A stretch of DNA of 64,000 nucleotides from contig CAWHXW010000004.1 in NCBI GenBank assembly GCA_963833465.1, positions 992,001-1,056,000 of the forward strand, in the 5' to 3' direction. Position numbers and translations under genes: made by a program. The stretch is from Fen-1298 sp963833465 (GTDB taxonomy: Bacteria; Bacteroidota; Ignavibacteria; UBA10030). How positions within the stretch are numbered: position 1 is the stretch's first letter; each line of letters opens with the position of its first letter. Below the pieces are notes generated by a model, which saw nothing but the letters and a program-made list of their open reading frames with translations, made no database searches and was not told where the DNA came from. Below are positions 1-8,923 of this stretch, in pieces.

Positions 1-1796
1 CGCGTTTGACTGAGCAAACCGGCAGGATAAAGATATCGATCTCCAAACCTAAAGTTAAGCAAAGGTCGATCCCCTCGCCAATCAGTAAGAGCCGACACAA
101 AACTACCTGCTGTGTTTGCTTCCTTTAGCGCAGCATAGTACTGGATAAAGAAACGTGCTTGTGCTTCCTGCGACATCGGATCACTATATCCGTTCCGGTT
201 ATTTTGCTCAACTTCTTTTCCGTAACTAAGCACGACCAATGGCTGGCTCGGATGATTTTTTTTCCATTCCGATAACAGCTGTCGGAAAGTTTTCAAATCA
301 CATTGAGGTAAATTTATTCCGACAAAATCGGCCCCAGATGTGCAAACATCATTCTTCAACATGCATGAGCCGTAATACACTGGTCGATCATCAAGCTGGT
401 GAATCACTCCAGAAATTCTTTTCACAAAACCAAGAGCCCGTTCATCTGCAGAATCAAACTGATTTCCTATACCCCATGCAAGCACACACGGATATCCGGC
501 GTCTCGCTCTATCATTTCTCGTGCTTGAATTTCCGCTATTGATTGGAAAGCTTCATCGTCTAATATTTCTACCGGAACATTCCATACAGGTAATTCTTCA
601 AGGGCAACTAATCCATAGCGGCTGCAAAGGTTAAGCATATACGGGTGCGGCGGATGAAAAGCAAACCGAACTGCATTCGCCCCAAGCGACTTGATGAGAA
701 CGACATCCTTCTCCATCTGTTCATAAGAAAGAGACTCACCAAATCTCGGCGAGTCCTCTTGCCACACGATACCTTTCAGATTTATTTTCTTGCCATTTAA
801 TACTATCGCGTTTTCTTCAACATGAACAGATGTAAATCCCGTATTTATATTATATTGATCAATTGTAGTTTTTTGTTTTCCATCAGCAAAGATAATGCTT
901 GTTTTGAGAATATATAGTTCTGGATTTTCTGGACTCCAAAGTTTAGGTCCATTCACTGTAAGCGTAAGCTGGACATTTGTATTTTTATTTGATTCAAGTA
1001 GTAGAGATTCAGACATTCCTTGTGCAACAAGAAGATCAGAAAACCGTTCATGCAATTCGCAGTTGAGAAAGTAGGAAAATTGTTTTGATCTCGATGAAAG
1101 TGAATCTCGATTTAGTGCATCGAATTGTATATTGCTCAAAATGCATTCAAGCCGAACATTCGCTTGTTTCAAGTCATCATTCAAAATTGAATGAATGTGA
1201 ACCCGATCCACCCAAAGCCGCGGTGTGGCTAATAAATATACGTCGCGCAAAATACCGCCGTAATTTTTCCATCCCCATATTTGTTTCCACACAGGAAGCG
1301 TGTTACGAGCACTTAAACGATTGCTCGATATTACTTTAACCGTATTTTCCTGTCCAATCTGTAATGCATCGTCCGGAATTTCAAACTCAAAACTTGTATA
1401 ACCGCCGACATGTTTCCCGATGAATACATCATTGATATAAATTTCGCATTCGTAATTGATTCCTAGCGCTACAAACTTGAATATAGATTTTTTTAGAAGC
1501 TCTTCGCTAACACTGAAAGTGCGGCGTAACGTTACCTGCCCTTCATAACCTATCGAACTTGGTATCTTGATGTCGTGCCATACATCGCCGTTAATGGAAT
1601 ATTGCCATATCCCAGCCAGATCAATTTTATTTCGCGTGGGTGAATCAATGTGCATTCCAGCATCTAATCCTTCGAGCGTCGGTTGGCCGTTTGTAAAAAT
1701 CAACGGCTGAGACAATATAATTGCGCTAAAACTCGAAACAATGGAAAGAGCGAGGAACGCAAAAAAAATACGGTAAATATGAGGTTTTTTTGCCAA
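1..1796 (-). CDS. Secreted glycoside hydrolase family 2-like protein, 3' end cut by window edge
   Basis: The minus strand is open from a TTG at 1796 down to base 1, giving about 598 residues. The TTG start is chosen because it opens a signal peptide (Lys-Lys near the N-terminus, then a hydrophobic stretch) and no in-frame ATG precedes the mature part; no clear ribosome binding site supports it. The layout is GH2: a jelly-roll sugar-binding domain (about residues 50-210), an Ig-like sandwich (about 210-320) and a TIM barrel (about 320 onwards). Family members are beta-galactosidases, beta-glucuronidases or beta-mannosidases. The usual acid/base position reads GIGNQ (Gln446 instead of Glu), and the nucleophile region reads LSYGK (Ser524/Tyr525) with no Glu. 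The fold assignment is strong, but hydrolase activity is doubtful and the substrate is unknown. Confidence 0.8.
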   Translation of the reverse strand, partial: MAKKPHIYRIFFAFLALSIVSSFSAIILSQPLIFTNGQPTLEGLDAGMHIDSPTRNKIDLAGIWQYSINGDVWHDIKIPSSIGYEGQVTLRRTFSVSEELLKKSIFKFVALGINYECEIYINDVFIGKHVGGYTSFEFEIPDDALQIGQENTVKVISSNRLSARNTLPVWKQIWGWKNYGGILRDVYLLATPRLWVDRVHIHSILNDDLKQANVRLECILSNIQFDALNRDSLSSRSKQFSYFLNCELHERFSDLLVAQGMSESLLLESNKNTNVQLTLTVNGPKLWSPENPELYILKTSIIFADGKQKTTIDQYNINTGFTSVHVEENAIVLNGKKINLKGIVWQEDSPRFGESLSYEQMEKDVVLIKSLGANAVRFAFHPPHPYMLNLCSRYGLVALEELPVWNVPVEILDDEAFQSIAEIQAREMIERDAGYPCVLAWGIGNQFDSADERALGFVKRISGVIHQLDDRPVYYGSCMLKNDVCTSGADFVGINLPQCDLKTFRQLLSEWKKNHPSQPLVVLSYGKEVEQNNRNGYSDPMSQEAQARFFIQYYAALKEANTAGSFVSALTDWRGDRPLLNFRFGDRYLYPAGLLSQT

Positions 1797-2056
1797 TTTA
1801 ATAAACTTGATGTGCGAGGAAGTCGATTTTATCGAACCCCAACAAAGTTAGGTCGCCGCTTTCTATAACGGCATCACCCAAAATTATTTCAATATAATAC
1901 ATAAAACCAGCGAAAGCAATGAATTTTCCTATGCATTTAGTAGCTTTTATATAGAATGTTTGCTATGATTTCAAATGTTATAGTTTACTAGAAATTTTTT
2001 ATTCATAAATTAGCTGAATCTAAAACGATCCTATGTGTAGAAAGTGAGATGATTTC

Positions 2057-4621
2057 ATGACTCGGCCAGTCCTTTCCTATACAGTTGCCCCATCAATCCC
2101 AAAAGAACTTCAATGTCTTCAATCCATTGCTTATAATCTGCTTTGGGTGTGGGATCACGAATTAATGGAACTATTCATGCGGATTGATTTGGACTTATGG
2201 GAGCAAACAAACCATAATCCAGTGCTGATGCTGGGAATGATTAAGCAGGAACGGTTAAGCACGTTAATAAGAGACGATGCCTTTCTTGCTCAAGTGGAAC
2301 GTGCAAACCGGCGTTTTGCCGATTATAAAAATACAGAATCAACATGGTTTCTTAAGACTCACCCGGCTGAACAAGATGCATGCTTTGCATACTTTTCTGC
2401 TGAATTTGGAATCACAGAATGTCTGCAGAATTATTCCGGCGGATTAGGAATCCTTTCTGGTGATCACTTGAAAGCCGCTAGCGATTTGGGACTGCCTCTT
2501 GTCGGTGTCGGGTTGTTATATCAAAAAGGATACTTTCGTCAATACCTAAATGCTGATGGATGGCAGCAAGAACGAAATCCGGAAAACGATTTTTATGCAC
2601 TTCCAATTAAACAAGTGCTCGACACAGATAAAAAGCCAAAAACTGTTTCTGTAGATTTACCTGGCCGGCAGGTGTTTGCACAAATATGGTTGGTACAAGT
2701 CGGACGCGTAAAGCTTTATCTTCTCGATACAAATATTCCTCAAAATTCTGCGGAAGACCAAAATATAACTGACCAGTTATATGGCGGTGACCGTGAACTG
2801 CGAATCAAACAAGAAATTTTACTTGGCATCGGTGGATGCCGCACATTGAAAACGGTCGGCTTGAAACCATCGGCATATCACTTAAATGAAGGACATTCAT
2901 CATTCCTTACACTGGAACATTGCCGCGATTTGATGCAAGAATATAAAATCAGTTTTGCAGAAGCGCGTGAAGAAATAATCGCAAGCACAGTTTTCACCAC
3001 ACACACGCCTGTGCCTGCCGGTAACGATTATTTTGAACCGAATTTGATGGAAAAGTATTTCAATCAATACTATCGGGAGTTAGGATTAACACAGGCAGAA
3101 TTCCTTGGACTCGGACGAGAGAATCCAAATAACGGTGCTGAAAATTTTTGCATGACAATTCTTGCATTAAAAATGTCTGGGCGTAGCAATGGCGTAAGCA
3201 AGCTTCATGGCAAAGTATCGCGAGAGATGTGGAAAAATGTCTGGCCCGGTATTCCCATAAATGATATTCCAATTATTTCCATTACTAATGGTGTCCATGC
3301 TCCTTCATGGGTCAGTCGTGATATGGCTGGTCTATTTGACCGTTACCTTGGTTCTGGTTGGCGCGAAGATTCCGAGCAACAATTTGAATCTTGGGTACGC
3401 GTGCATCATATTCCTGATGAAGAGCTATGGCGCACGCATGAACGCCGGCGCGAACGACTTGTTGCTTTTGCACGCGGCCGAGCGCGATTACAGCTTGAAG
3501 CCCGTGGTGCAACTCCTTCCGAAATAGCCCAAGCTGACGAGATTCTTAATCCGGAAGCGCTTACTATCGGATTTTCACGGCGGTTCGCAACTTACAAGCG
3601 TTCAACTCTGCTCCTTCGAAATCCAGAACGCCTCATCAATATTTTAAACAATAAAGAACGGCCTGTTCAAATTATCTTCGCCGGCAAAGCGCATCCAAAT
3701 GACAACCCGGGAAAGGAACTAATCCGTCAAATAATTCACTTCGAGCGCCGGCCGGAAGCACGCAGGCGGATGGTATTTATCGAAGATTATGATATGGTCG
3801 TTGCGCGTTACCTTGTACAAGGCGTTGATGTCTGGCTCAATACACCGCTTCGTCCAATGGAAGCCAGCGGAACGAGCGGCATGAAAGCCACCCTAAATGG
3901 AGCAATTAATGTAAGCATTCTCGATGGCTGGTGGGCTGAAGCATGTAATCCTAACACCGGCTGGGCGATCGGCCGCGGAGAAGAATATCGAGATGAAGAT
4001 TACCAAAACGAGGTGGAATCAAATGCGCTCTTCGATCTTTTGGAAAAAGAAATTATTCCGTTATTCTATACACGCACGGCAGATTACTTACCTCGCCCTT
4101 GGATTAGCAAGATGAAGAGCGCTATTCGCGATATTGGATCAGATTATAACACTAATCGAATGGTGCGGCAATATGCTGAAGAAATGTATCTGCCAGCTCT
4201 TCAGCGTTCCGAAATTCTTTCTGCCAACAACCTAGAGCGAGCAAAACAACTTGCTGAGTGGAAAAAGAATCTCCAAAATAATTGGAATACACTAAAAATT
4301 CTCGATATCAAAATAGACAAACGCGATGGACTCAAAGTTGGCGATGAATGTATTGTCCATGCGCAGTTGGACTTAGGCAAACTTAGTCCAGAAGATGTTT
4401 CGGTCGAACTGTTTTTTGGGCTGCTCGATGCAAAGGGCGAGATTGATTCACCTAAGACATTACCTATGCAATTTGATAAAAAAACAAATGATGGAATGCA
4501 AGAGTTTATTGGAGCCGTCAAACTTGAAATCAGCGGACGAATGGGACATACAGTACGTGTTCTGCCCAAGCATCCTGATATAGTAAGCCCATTCCGCGAG
4601 GGATTAATACTCTGGGCATAG
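2057..4621 (+). CDS. glgP: Alpha-glucan (glycogen/maltodextrin) phosphorylase, short form with DUF3417
   Basis: This 854-residue enzyme is a GT35 phosphorylase that releases glucose 1-phosphate from glycogen or maltodextrin in the cytoplasm. The first ~120 residues match the DUF3417 domain that precedes the catalytic core in the short bacterial/archaeal alpha-glucan phosphorylases. The core carries SAEFGI and the NYSGGLGILSGDH glycine-rich segment. The PLP-binding lysine is Lys610 in ASGTSGMKA. The C-terminal ~90 residues form an extra beta-rich extension. Start: ATG at 2057. The gene stands alone, divergent from the GH2-like gene, with no glycogen synthase nearby. Assignment to the family is secure; the preference for glycogen or maltodextrin cannot be read from sequence. 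Confidence 0.95.
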   Translation: MTRPVLSYTVAPSIPKELQCLQSIAYNLLWVWDHELMELFMRIDLDLWEQTNHNPVLMLGMIKQERLSTLIRDDAFLAQVERANRRFADYKNTESTWFLKTHPAEQDACFAYFSAEFGITECLQNYSGGLGILSGDHLKAASDLGLPLVGVGLLYQKGYFRQYLNADGWQQERNPENDFYALPIKQVLDTDKKPKTVSVDLPGRQVFAQIWLVQVGRVKLYLLDTNIPQNSAEDQNITDQLYGGDRELRIKQEILLGIGGCRTLKTVGLKPSAYHLNEGHSSFLTLEHCRDLMQEYKISFAEAREEIIASTVFTTHTPVPAGNDYFEPNLMEKYFNQYYRELGLTQAEFLGLGRENPNNGAENFCMTILALKMSGRSNGVSKLHGKVSREMWKNVWPGIPINDIPIISITNGVHAPSWVSRDMAGLFDRYLGSGWREDSEQQFESWVRVHHIPDEELWRTHERRRERLVAFARGRARLQLEARGATPSEIAQADEILNPEALTIGFSRRFATYKRSTLLLRNPERLINILNNKERPVQIIFAGKAHPNDNPGKELIRQIIHFERRPEARRRMVFIEDYDMVVARYLVQGVDVWLNTPLRPMEASGTSGMKATLNGAINVSILDGWWAEACNPNTGWAIGRGEEYRDEDYQNEVESNALFDLLEKEIIPLFYTRTADYLPRPWISKMKSAIRDIGSDYNTNRMVRQYAEEMYLPALQRSEILSANNLERAKQLAEWKKNLQNNWNTLKILDIKIDKRDGLKVGDECIVHAQLDLGKLSPEDVSVELFFGLLDAKGEIDSPKTLPMQFDKKTNDGMQEFIGAVKLEISGRMGHTVRVLPKHPDIVSPFREGLILWA

Positions 4622-4992
4622 AGCAATAAGAAATAATTCAACTTTTTCATTACGCAATTAAATTCAAACCAAAAATGGATAGTTGAAATGAAAAAGATAA
4701 CTATATAATTTCAAACAAAAATTTAAAACACTAGATATATCCAAAGACAAAACTCAAACGACGAATAAATACTTTCTTTACTTATGCACTTTACAAAAAC
4801 ATAGCACAATAAATGTTCTTTCTGTTTTTCAATCATCTTGATTCTATGAGTGTTTCCACTCATAAAAAACTACTTACCGCCAATTTTTCTTTCTGTTTTT
4901 TCTCCGCAAACTTGTGGAGGTTGAAGAGATTTATTCTTATCATTTTAAGTGTTTGTGTAGTGTGATCATTTCTCATAAAGAATACGATACGC
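4622..4992. other. AT-rich intergenic region with one small palindrome
   Basis: These 371 bases between the phosphorylase and the sensor kinase hold no convincing gene. The only notable structure is a perfect 8-bp inverted repeat with a TTTC loop at 4845-4864 (TATGAGTG / CACTCATA). It has no U tract in the right place for a terminator on either strand, so it may be an operator or the base of the kinase leader. The kinase promoter presumably lies here, but I cannot place it with confidence. Confidence 0.4.
4845..4864. promoter_or_regulatory. 8-bp perfect inverted repeat upstream of sensor kinase
   Basis: TATGAGTG, four-base loop TTTC, CACTCATA. It lies about 130 bases upstream of the kinase start at 4993. 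An operator or an mRNA hairpin are both possible; there is no direct evidence of function. Confidence 0.25.
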
Positions 4993-7128
4993 ATGCGGCT
5001 TTCTCTTCAAAATCGAATTTTTATTGTCATTGGAGTCATTACAGTTTTCACGCTGCTTATAGTATGGACTATCGTTCGTCCAAAGTATGAAGCATCAGTT
5101 ATCGCGGAACGTTTAACCAGTGTTCAACAACTTCAAATCTACACCATTGAAAATCTTGATCGTACAATCGCAAGCTGGTCGGATGTCACAAGGTTCATCG
5201 CTTGGCAAGTGACAGAACGTCCAAATGAAGGAGAAACAATCCTTCGTATGATGATGACGCTCCATCCGGAAATCGTCCAAATCAGAATTCAATCACCTAA
5301 ACTCTCCGATGAACTGACGAGTCAGAATATATCATATCCAGCAACCAATTTGCAGGTTAAAGATGATGAATGGGTGCAATCAAAAATTGATACTGCGCTG
5401 CATTTAGCATGGTTGAATGACACATTACCTCAGTATCAATTCTTTGTTATGCGGACACGTTTCCAGGTAAAAAATACTCCATTTTTTATCACAGTCGTGT
5501 GGGATTCAAAACAGTTGAACACACTTCTTACCAACTTGCCGTTGGGTGAAAAGTTTTCTGTCAGTGTTCAGCGTATAAATTCACCAATAATATCGAATCA
5601 ATCTTCCTTCAGACAATTTAAAATACAAAATACAGATGAATACATGAGCTCGCTGCATAGTGTGCGGCAAGAAGGGCAAACGTGGCGTGTTCTGACAAGT
5701 ACATTTCAAACAGCCCAACTCTGGATGATAGTTGCCATTCCGGAAAAAACGATTCTCAAGCCAGTGGACGATCTTCTTCTGTATTCAACATCGCTAATCG
5801 TCAGTTTGGCATTCATGATTTTAGTGGTTGGATGGATAATTTCTCATCAGATAAGCCGGCCGATTGCGCGCCTTGTGAAAGATGTACGACAGCTTAGCAA
5901 TTTAGATTTTACTCAGACAATTCAAATCCCTGCAATGAAAGATTTACGCGGCATGGGCGAAACGATCGAAATTATGCGTCAAGCGCTCGAACGATATCAG
6001 CGCATCAATGTTGAAAAAATTATTCTTGAAGAGTGGAAAAATAAACTCTTCATGACACATAGCGACGACATGATCGGTATTACCGATGGAACCGGTGCAT
6101 TTATATTTAGAAACGACAAACTTGAAGAATTTTGTTCTTCCCTGCTGCCAACTCGTTCATTCAACGCTAAATCAGATATCCTAACACATCCTTCGATCAC
6201 TCGTATGAAAGAAATGATCCGTGATGACAATGCGGATGCGTTACAGGTGCATTTTATTCAATCAGAATTAAAAGTGCCGGGAGATTCTGCCAACATAAAT
6301 TATTACCGCGTTAACGATCTCTCAATCATTCGTAACGGCGATAACCTCGGTTCTCTGCTCATCTTCCATGATCTGACGAATGAACGGCTTGTTGATAAAA
6401 TGAAGACCGAGATGATAAATATAGTAGTCCATGAGCTGCGCAACCCCGTAGGAAGCATTATGGGTTTTGCGGAAATTCTATTAACCGATCCAGACGTCAG
6501 CAAGGAGGAACAAAAAGAATTTCATCAACTCATGTTAGACAGCAGCAAGAACTTGAACACTCTCATTAATCGCTTCCTTGACGTGTCGCGTTTGGAATCT
6601 CACCGTGCAAGCTATCCAAAAGTTCTTACCAATATTGCAAATATCACTAAAACTGTTGTTGAATTGCAGAAGCCGCAATTGATAAAAAAATCACTTGCAG
6701 TTGAACTTAAGATTGCGGAAGATATTCCAGAAGTTTTTGTATCACAAAATCTTTTCCGCGACGCTGTATCCAACCTTCTTTCCAACGCGGTGAAGTACGG
6801 CGATCCTGATCGCACAATCAATATATCGCTTTCATTAGAAAACAATAATATTGTTTTCTCTATTACAGATCACGGATACGGTATTCCTCCGGAAGCTCAA
6901 CAAAAATTGTTCACAAAATTTTTCCGCGTAAACAATCCTAAAGCTGCCAATGAAATCGGAACGGGTTTAGGTTTAGCATATGTGAAAGAGATTGCTGCTT
7001 TCCATAAAGGCACGATTACGCTTCAATCAAATGCGGACATCGGTTGCATGTTCACCATTACAATACCTGCCGTAATGCAAGAATCAGAAATAGATAACAA
7101 AGATGACGACCAAGCGGAACGTATTTAA
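4993..7128 (+). CDS. Membrane sensor histidine kinase (HAMP-PAS-HisKA-HATPase)
   Basis: The protein has 711 residues. Transmembrane helices at about 9-28 and 262-284 bracket a ~235-residue periplasmic sensor domain resembling CHASE-type folds. HAMP follows (about 285-340), then a PAS-like region (about 350-465). The phosphoacceptor is His480 in VVHELRNP, the N-box holds Asn598, and the G boxes are DHGYG (626-630) and GTGLGLA (656-662). It should autophosphorylate and pass phosphate to a response regulator, but none is encoded next to it. Its 3' end overlaps the FecR-domain gene by 26 bases, implying co-transcription and translational coupling. The signal sensed is unknown. Confidence 0.93.
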   Translation: MRLSLQNRIFIVIGVITVFTLLIVWTIVRPKYEASVIAERLTSVQQLQIYTIENLDRTIASWSDVTRFIAWQVTERPNEGETILRMMMTLHPEIVQIRIQSPKLSDELTSQNISYPATNLQVKDDEWVQSKIDTALHLAWLNDTLPQYQFFVMRTRFQVKNTPFFITVVWDSKQLNTLLTNLPLGEKFSVSVQRINSPIISNQSSFRQFKIQNTDEYMSSLHSVRQEGQTWRVLTSTFQTAQLWMIVAIPEKTILKPVDDLLLYSTSLIVSLAFMILVVGWIISHQISRPIARLVKDVRQLSNLDFTQTIQIPAMKDLRGMGETIEIMRQALERYQRINVEKIILEEWKNKLFMTHSDDMIGITDGTGAFIFRNDKLEEFCSSLLPTRSFNAKSDILTHPSITRMKEMIRDDNADALQVHFIQSELKVPGDSANINYYRVNDLSIIRNGDNLGSLLIFHDLTNERLVDKMKTEMINIVVHELRNPVGSIMGFAEILLTDPDVSKEEQKEFHQLMLDSSKNLNTLINRFLDVSRLESHRASYPKVLTNIANITKTVVELQKPQLIKKSLAVELKIAEDIPEVFVSQNLFRDAVSNLLSNAVKYGDPDRTINISLSLENNNIVFSITDHGYGIPPEAQQKLFTKFFRVNNPKAANEIGTGLGLAYVKEIAAFHKGTITLQSNADIGCMFTITIPAVMQESEIDNKDDDQAERI

Positions 7129-8890
7129 ATTTTTAAAATCCATCTCCCTTCTGTCACTATTTTGTGCTTTGTCGATGTTTGCACAAAAGGCAGACATGCG
7201 ATTTGACGCCGCCTCAGTGTACATTACCGCAGCCAAACTTACAGGAGATTCTGCCTGCTGGTCCATTATCGTATCGCTTTCAGAGCGAGATGCTGCTACA
7301 AATGGGTTTATTTTAAATTCTCAAACACAAATTCAAATCAAGAATTTTGCAATATTGCACAAAAGTGTTAAGCAATCCAGATTGAATTTAAATCAGCATA
7401 TTAAGTCGGGTGCAAAAGTTTTCGCTTCAGAGGAGTTGGATTCAGCCACAGCTTTTATAAAACATTACGATGCAGATATAGCGGACGGCAATATTTCCGA
7501 AGCCCAGCGAGATGGACGGAAATTTATAGAAGGCGTTGGATTGATCGGAAAACTTATTACTGAAAGGCGCACAGAAGCAGTCGACGCAAAATTAGCGCAG
7601 AAAACTGGAACAGTGGATAAACGCAAAGGCCTGTTAGGATCTTGGCAATCTGCCTTTATCAACGACTTGTTCTCATCTTATGACGGTGTGCGAACCGGCG
7701 AAGCAAGTCTTGCGCAGCTTTTATTCGTTGATGGTGTAGATGTAACAGTAGATCCAAATACAACAGTTGTCATTCGTGAATCGAATATTGATAAGCTTGA
7801 TCAAACCATAAAACGCGATCTTGCATTGGTGAACGGAAGTATATTGACAAAGCTCTCAGCAAAAGCAAAGGAAACAAATAAGTTTGCATTCCATGCAGGA
7901 ACATCTGAATCGATAGTAAAGTCGGGTAAGTTCTGGGCAAGCACAATACAAGATAAAAAAGCAAAACTCTCTAATTATGACGGAACAATCGACTTGACAG
8001 CAAATAAAGTGAAAATTTCGTTGCAGCAAAATCAAGGCACTGTAGTAGAAAAAGGCAAAGCGCCGCTTCCACCTATCAGTCTCCTTCCCGCACCACAACT
8101 AACATGGGAACGACTCGATACAATTATCTACAACGAACAATTAAAGCTGCAATGGACACCAATAAGCAATGCGATAAATTATCAAGTAGAAGTTTCTCCA
8201 AGCAAAAACTTTGATTATGAGATGAAGCGAATTTCTGTAAAAACCTATTTGTACAATCTCACAAACATTCCATTAGCGTCTGTGTACGTCCGAATTATTG
8301 CGATTGATAAGTACGGCTTGCGAGGCGTTGATTCGCCTGTCTATCATATTATGCATCTTAAAGATACATTACCTCCGCCAATTCAAATAGACGGATGGGA
8401 AACAGACAGAAAATACACGGCTAATGACACATTGACGATTAGTGGAAAGACAAAAGCAGAAGCAGCTTTGACTGCTAACGGCAAAAGACAGATAGTAAAT
8501 TCGAATGGATCGTTCTCTTTCCGTTTAGCTGTTTCAAGACCTGAGACTCAAATTAAAATTGTCGCAACCGACCAATCGGGCAACGTCAGTGAACGGACAC
8601 TATCAATTGTATTTATAGAACCGGATAAATTGTTTCATATTAGCTGGAGCTGCAAAACCACAGAGACGACAGTAGTTGCACAGAATGAATTTATTGAATT
8701 ACATGGCAACGCTTATCCTGGTATTAAAGTTACTGCTTTGCTGGGACAACAACACTTGAGTGTGCAAACAAATTCGCAAGGCGATTGGGCGATCTCTATA
8801 AAAGCCATAAAAGGAGAAAAGCTCCGCTTAATATTTGATTCAATTTATGATGAAAAAACCATCGGAATAAAAACCTGGAAAATTGAGTAA
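7103..8890 (+). CDS. Secreted FecR-domain protein with fibronectin/Ig-like modules
   Basis: This 595-residue protein starts with a signal peptide (cleavage likely near Ala27-Gln28). Residues ~30-190 include a charged, probably helical region. Residues ~193-325 match the FecR domain, with the typical alternating beta pattern (VDPNTTVVIRE, then KSGKFWAS, then DGTIDLTANKVKI). About 330-425 looks fibronectin III-like (VEVSPSKNF), and two further Ig-like modules follow (about 428-510 and 515-595). Classical FecR is a membrane anti-sigma regulator. Here the domain follows a cleaved signal peptide with no transmembrane helix, so it probably acts in the periplasm or at the cell surface. The start overlaps the upstream kinase gene by 26 bases. 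Confidence 0.8.
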   Translation: MTTKRNVFKFLKSISLLSLFCALSMFAQKADMRFDAASVYITAAKLTGDSACWSIIVSLSERDAATNGFILNSQTQIQIKNFAILHKSVKQSRLNLNQHIKSGAKVFASEELDSATAFIKHYDADIADGNISEAQRDGRKFIEGVGLIGKLITERRTEAVDAKLAQKTGTVDKRKGLLGSWQSAFINDLFSSYDGVRTGEASLAQLLFVDGVDVTVDPNTTVVIRESNIDKLDQTIKRDLALVNGSILTKLSAKAKETNKFAFHAGTSESIVKSGKFWASTIQDKKAKLSNYDGTIDLTANKVKISLQQNQGTVVEKGKAPLPPISLLPAPQLTWERLDTIIYNEQLKLQWTPISNAINYQVEVSPSKNFDYEMKRISVKTYLYNLTNIPLASVYVRIIAIDKYGLRGVDSPVYHIMHLKDTLPPPIQIDGWETDRKYTANDTLTISGKTKAEAALTANGKRQIVNSNGSFSFRLAVSRPETQIKIVATDQSGNVSERTLSIVFIEPDKLFHISWSCKTTETTVVAQNEFIELHGNAYPGIKVTALLGQQHLSVQTNSQGDWAISIKAIKGEKLRLIFDSIYDEKTIGIKTWKIE

Positions 8891-8923
8891 TAGAGAGAAT
8901 TTTTAATATATTCAGTATAAATC

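Noticed and set aside
4201..4650. A 149-residue minus-strand ORF inside the phosphorylase gene
   Set aside because: It is antisense to a well-conserved coding region and has a low-complexity Ser-rich translation.
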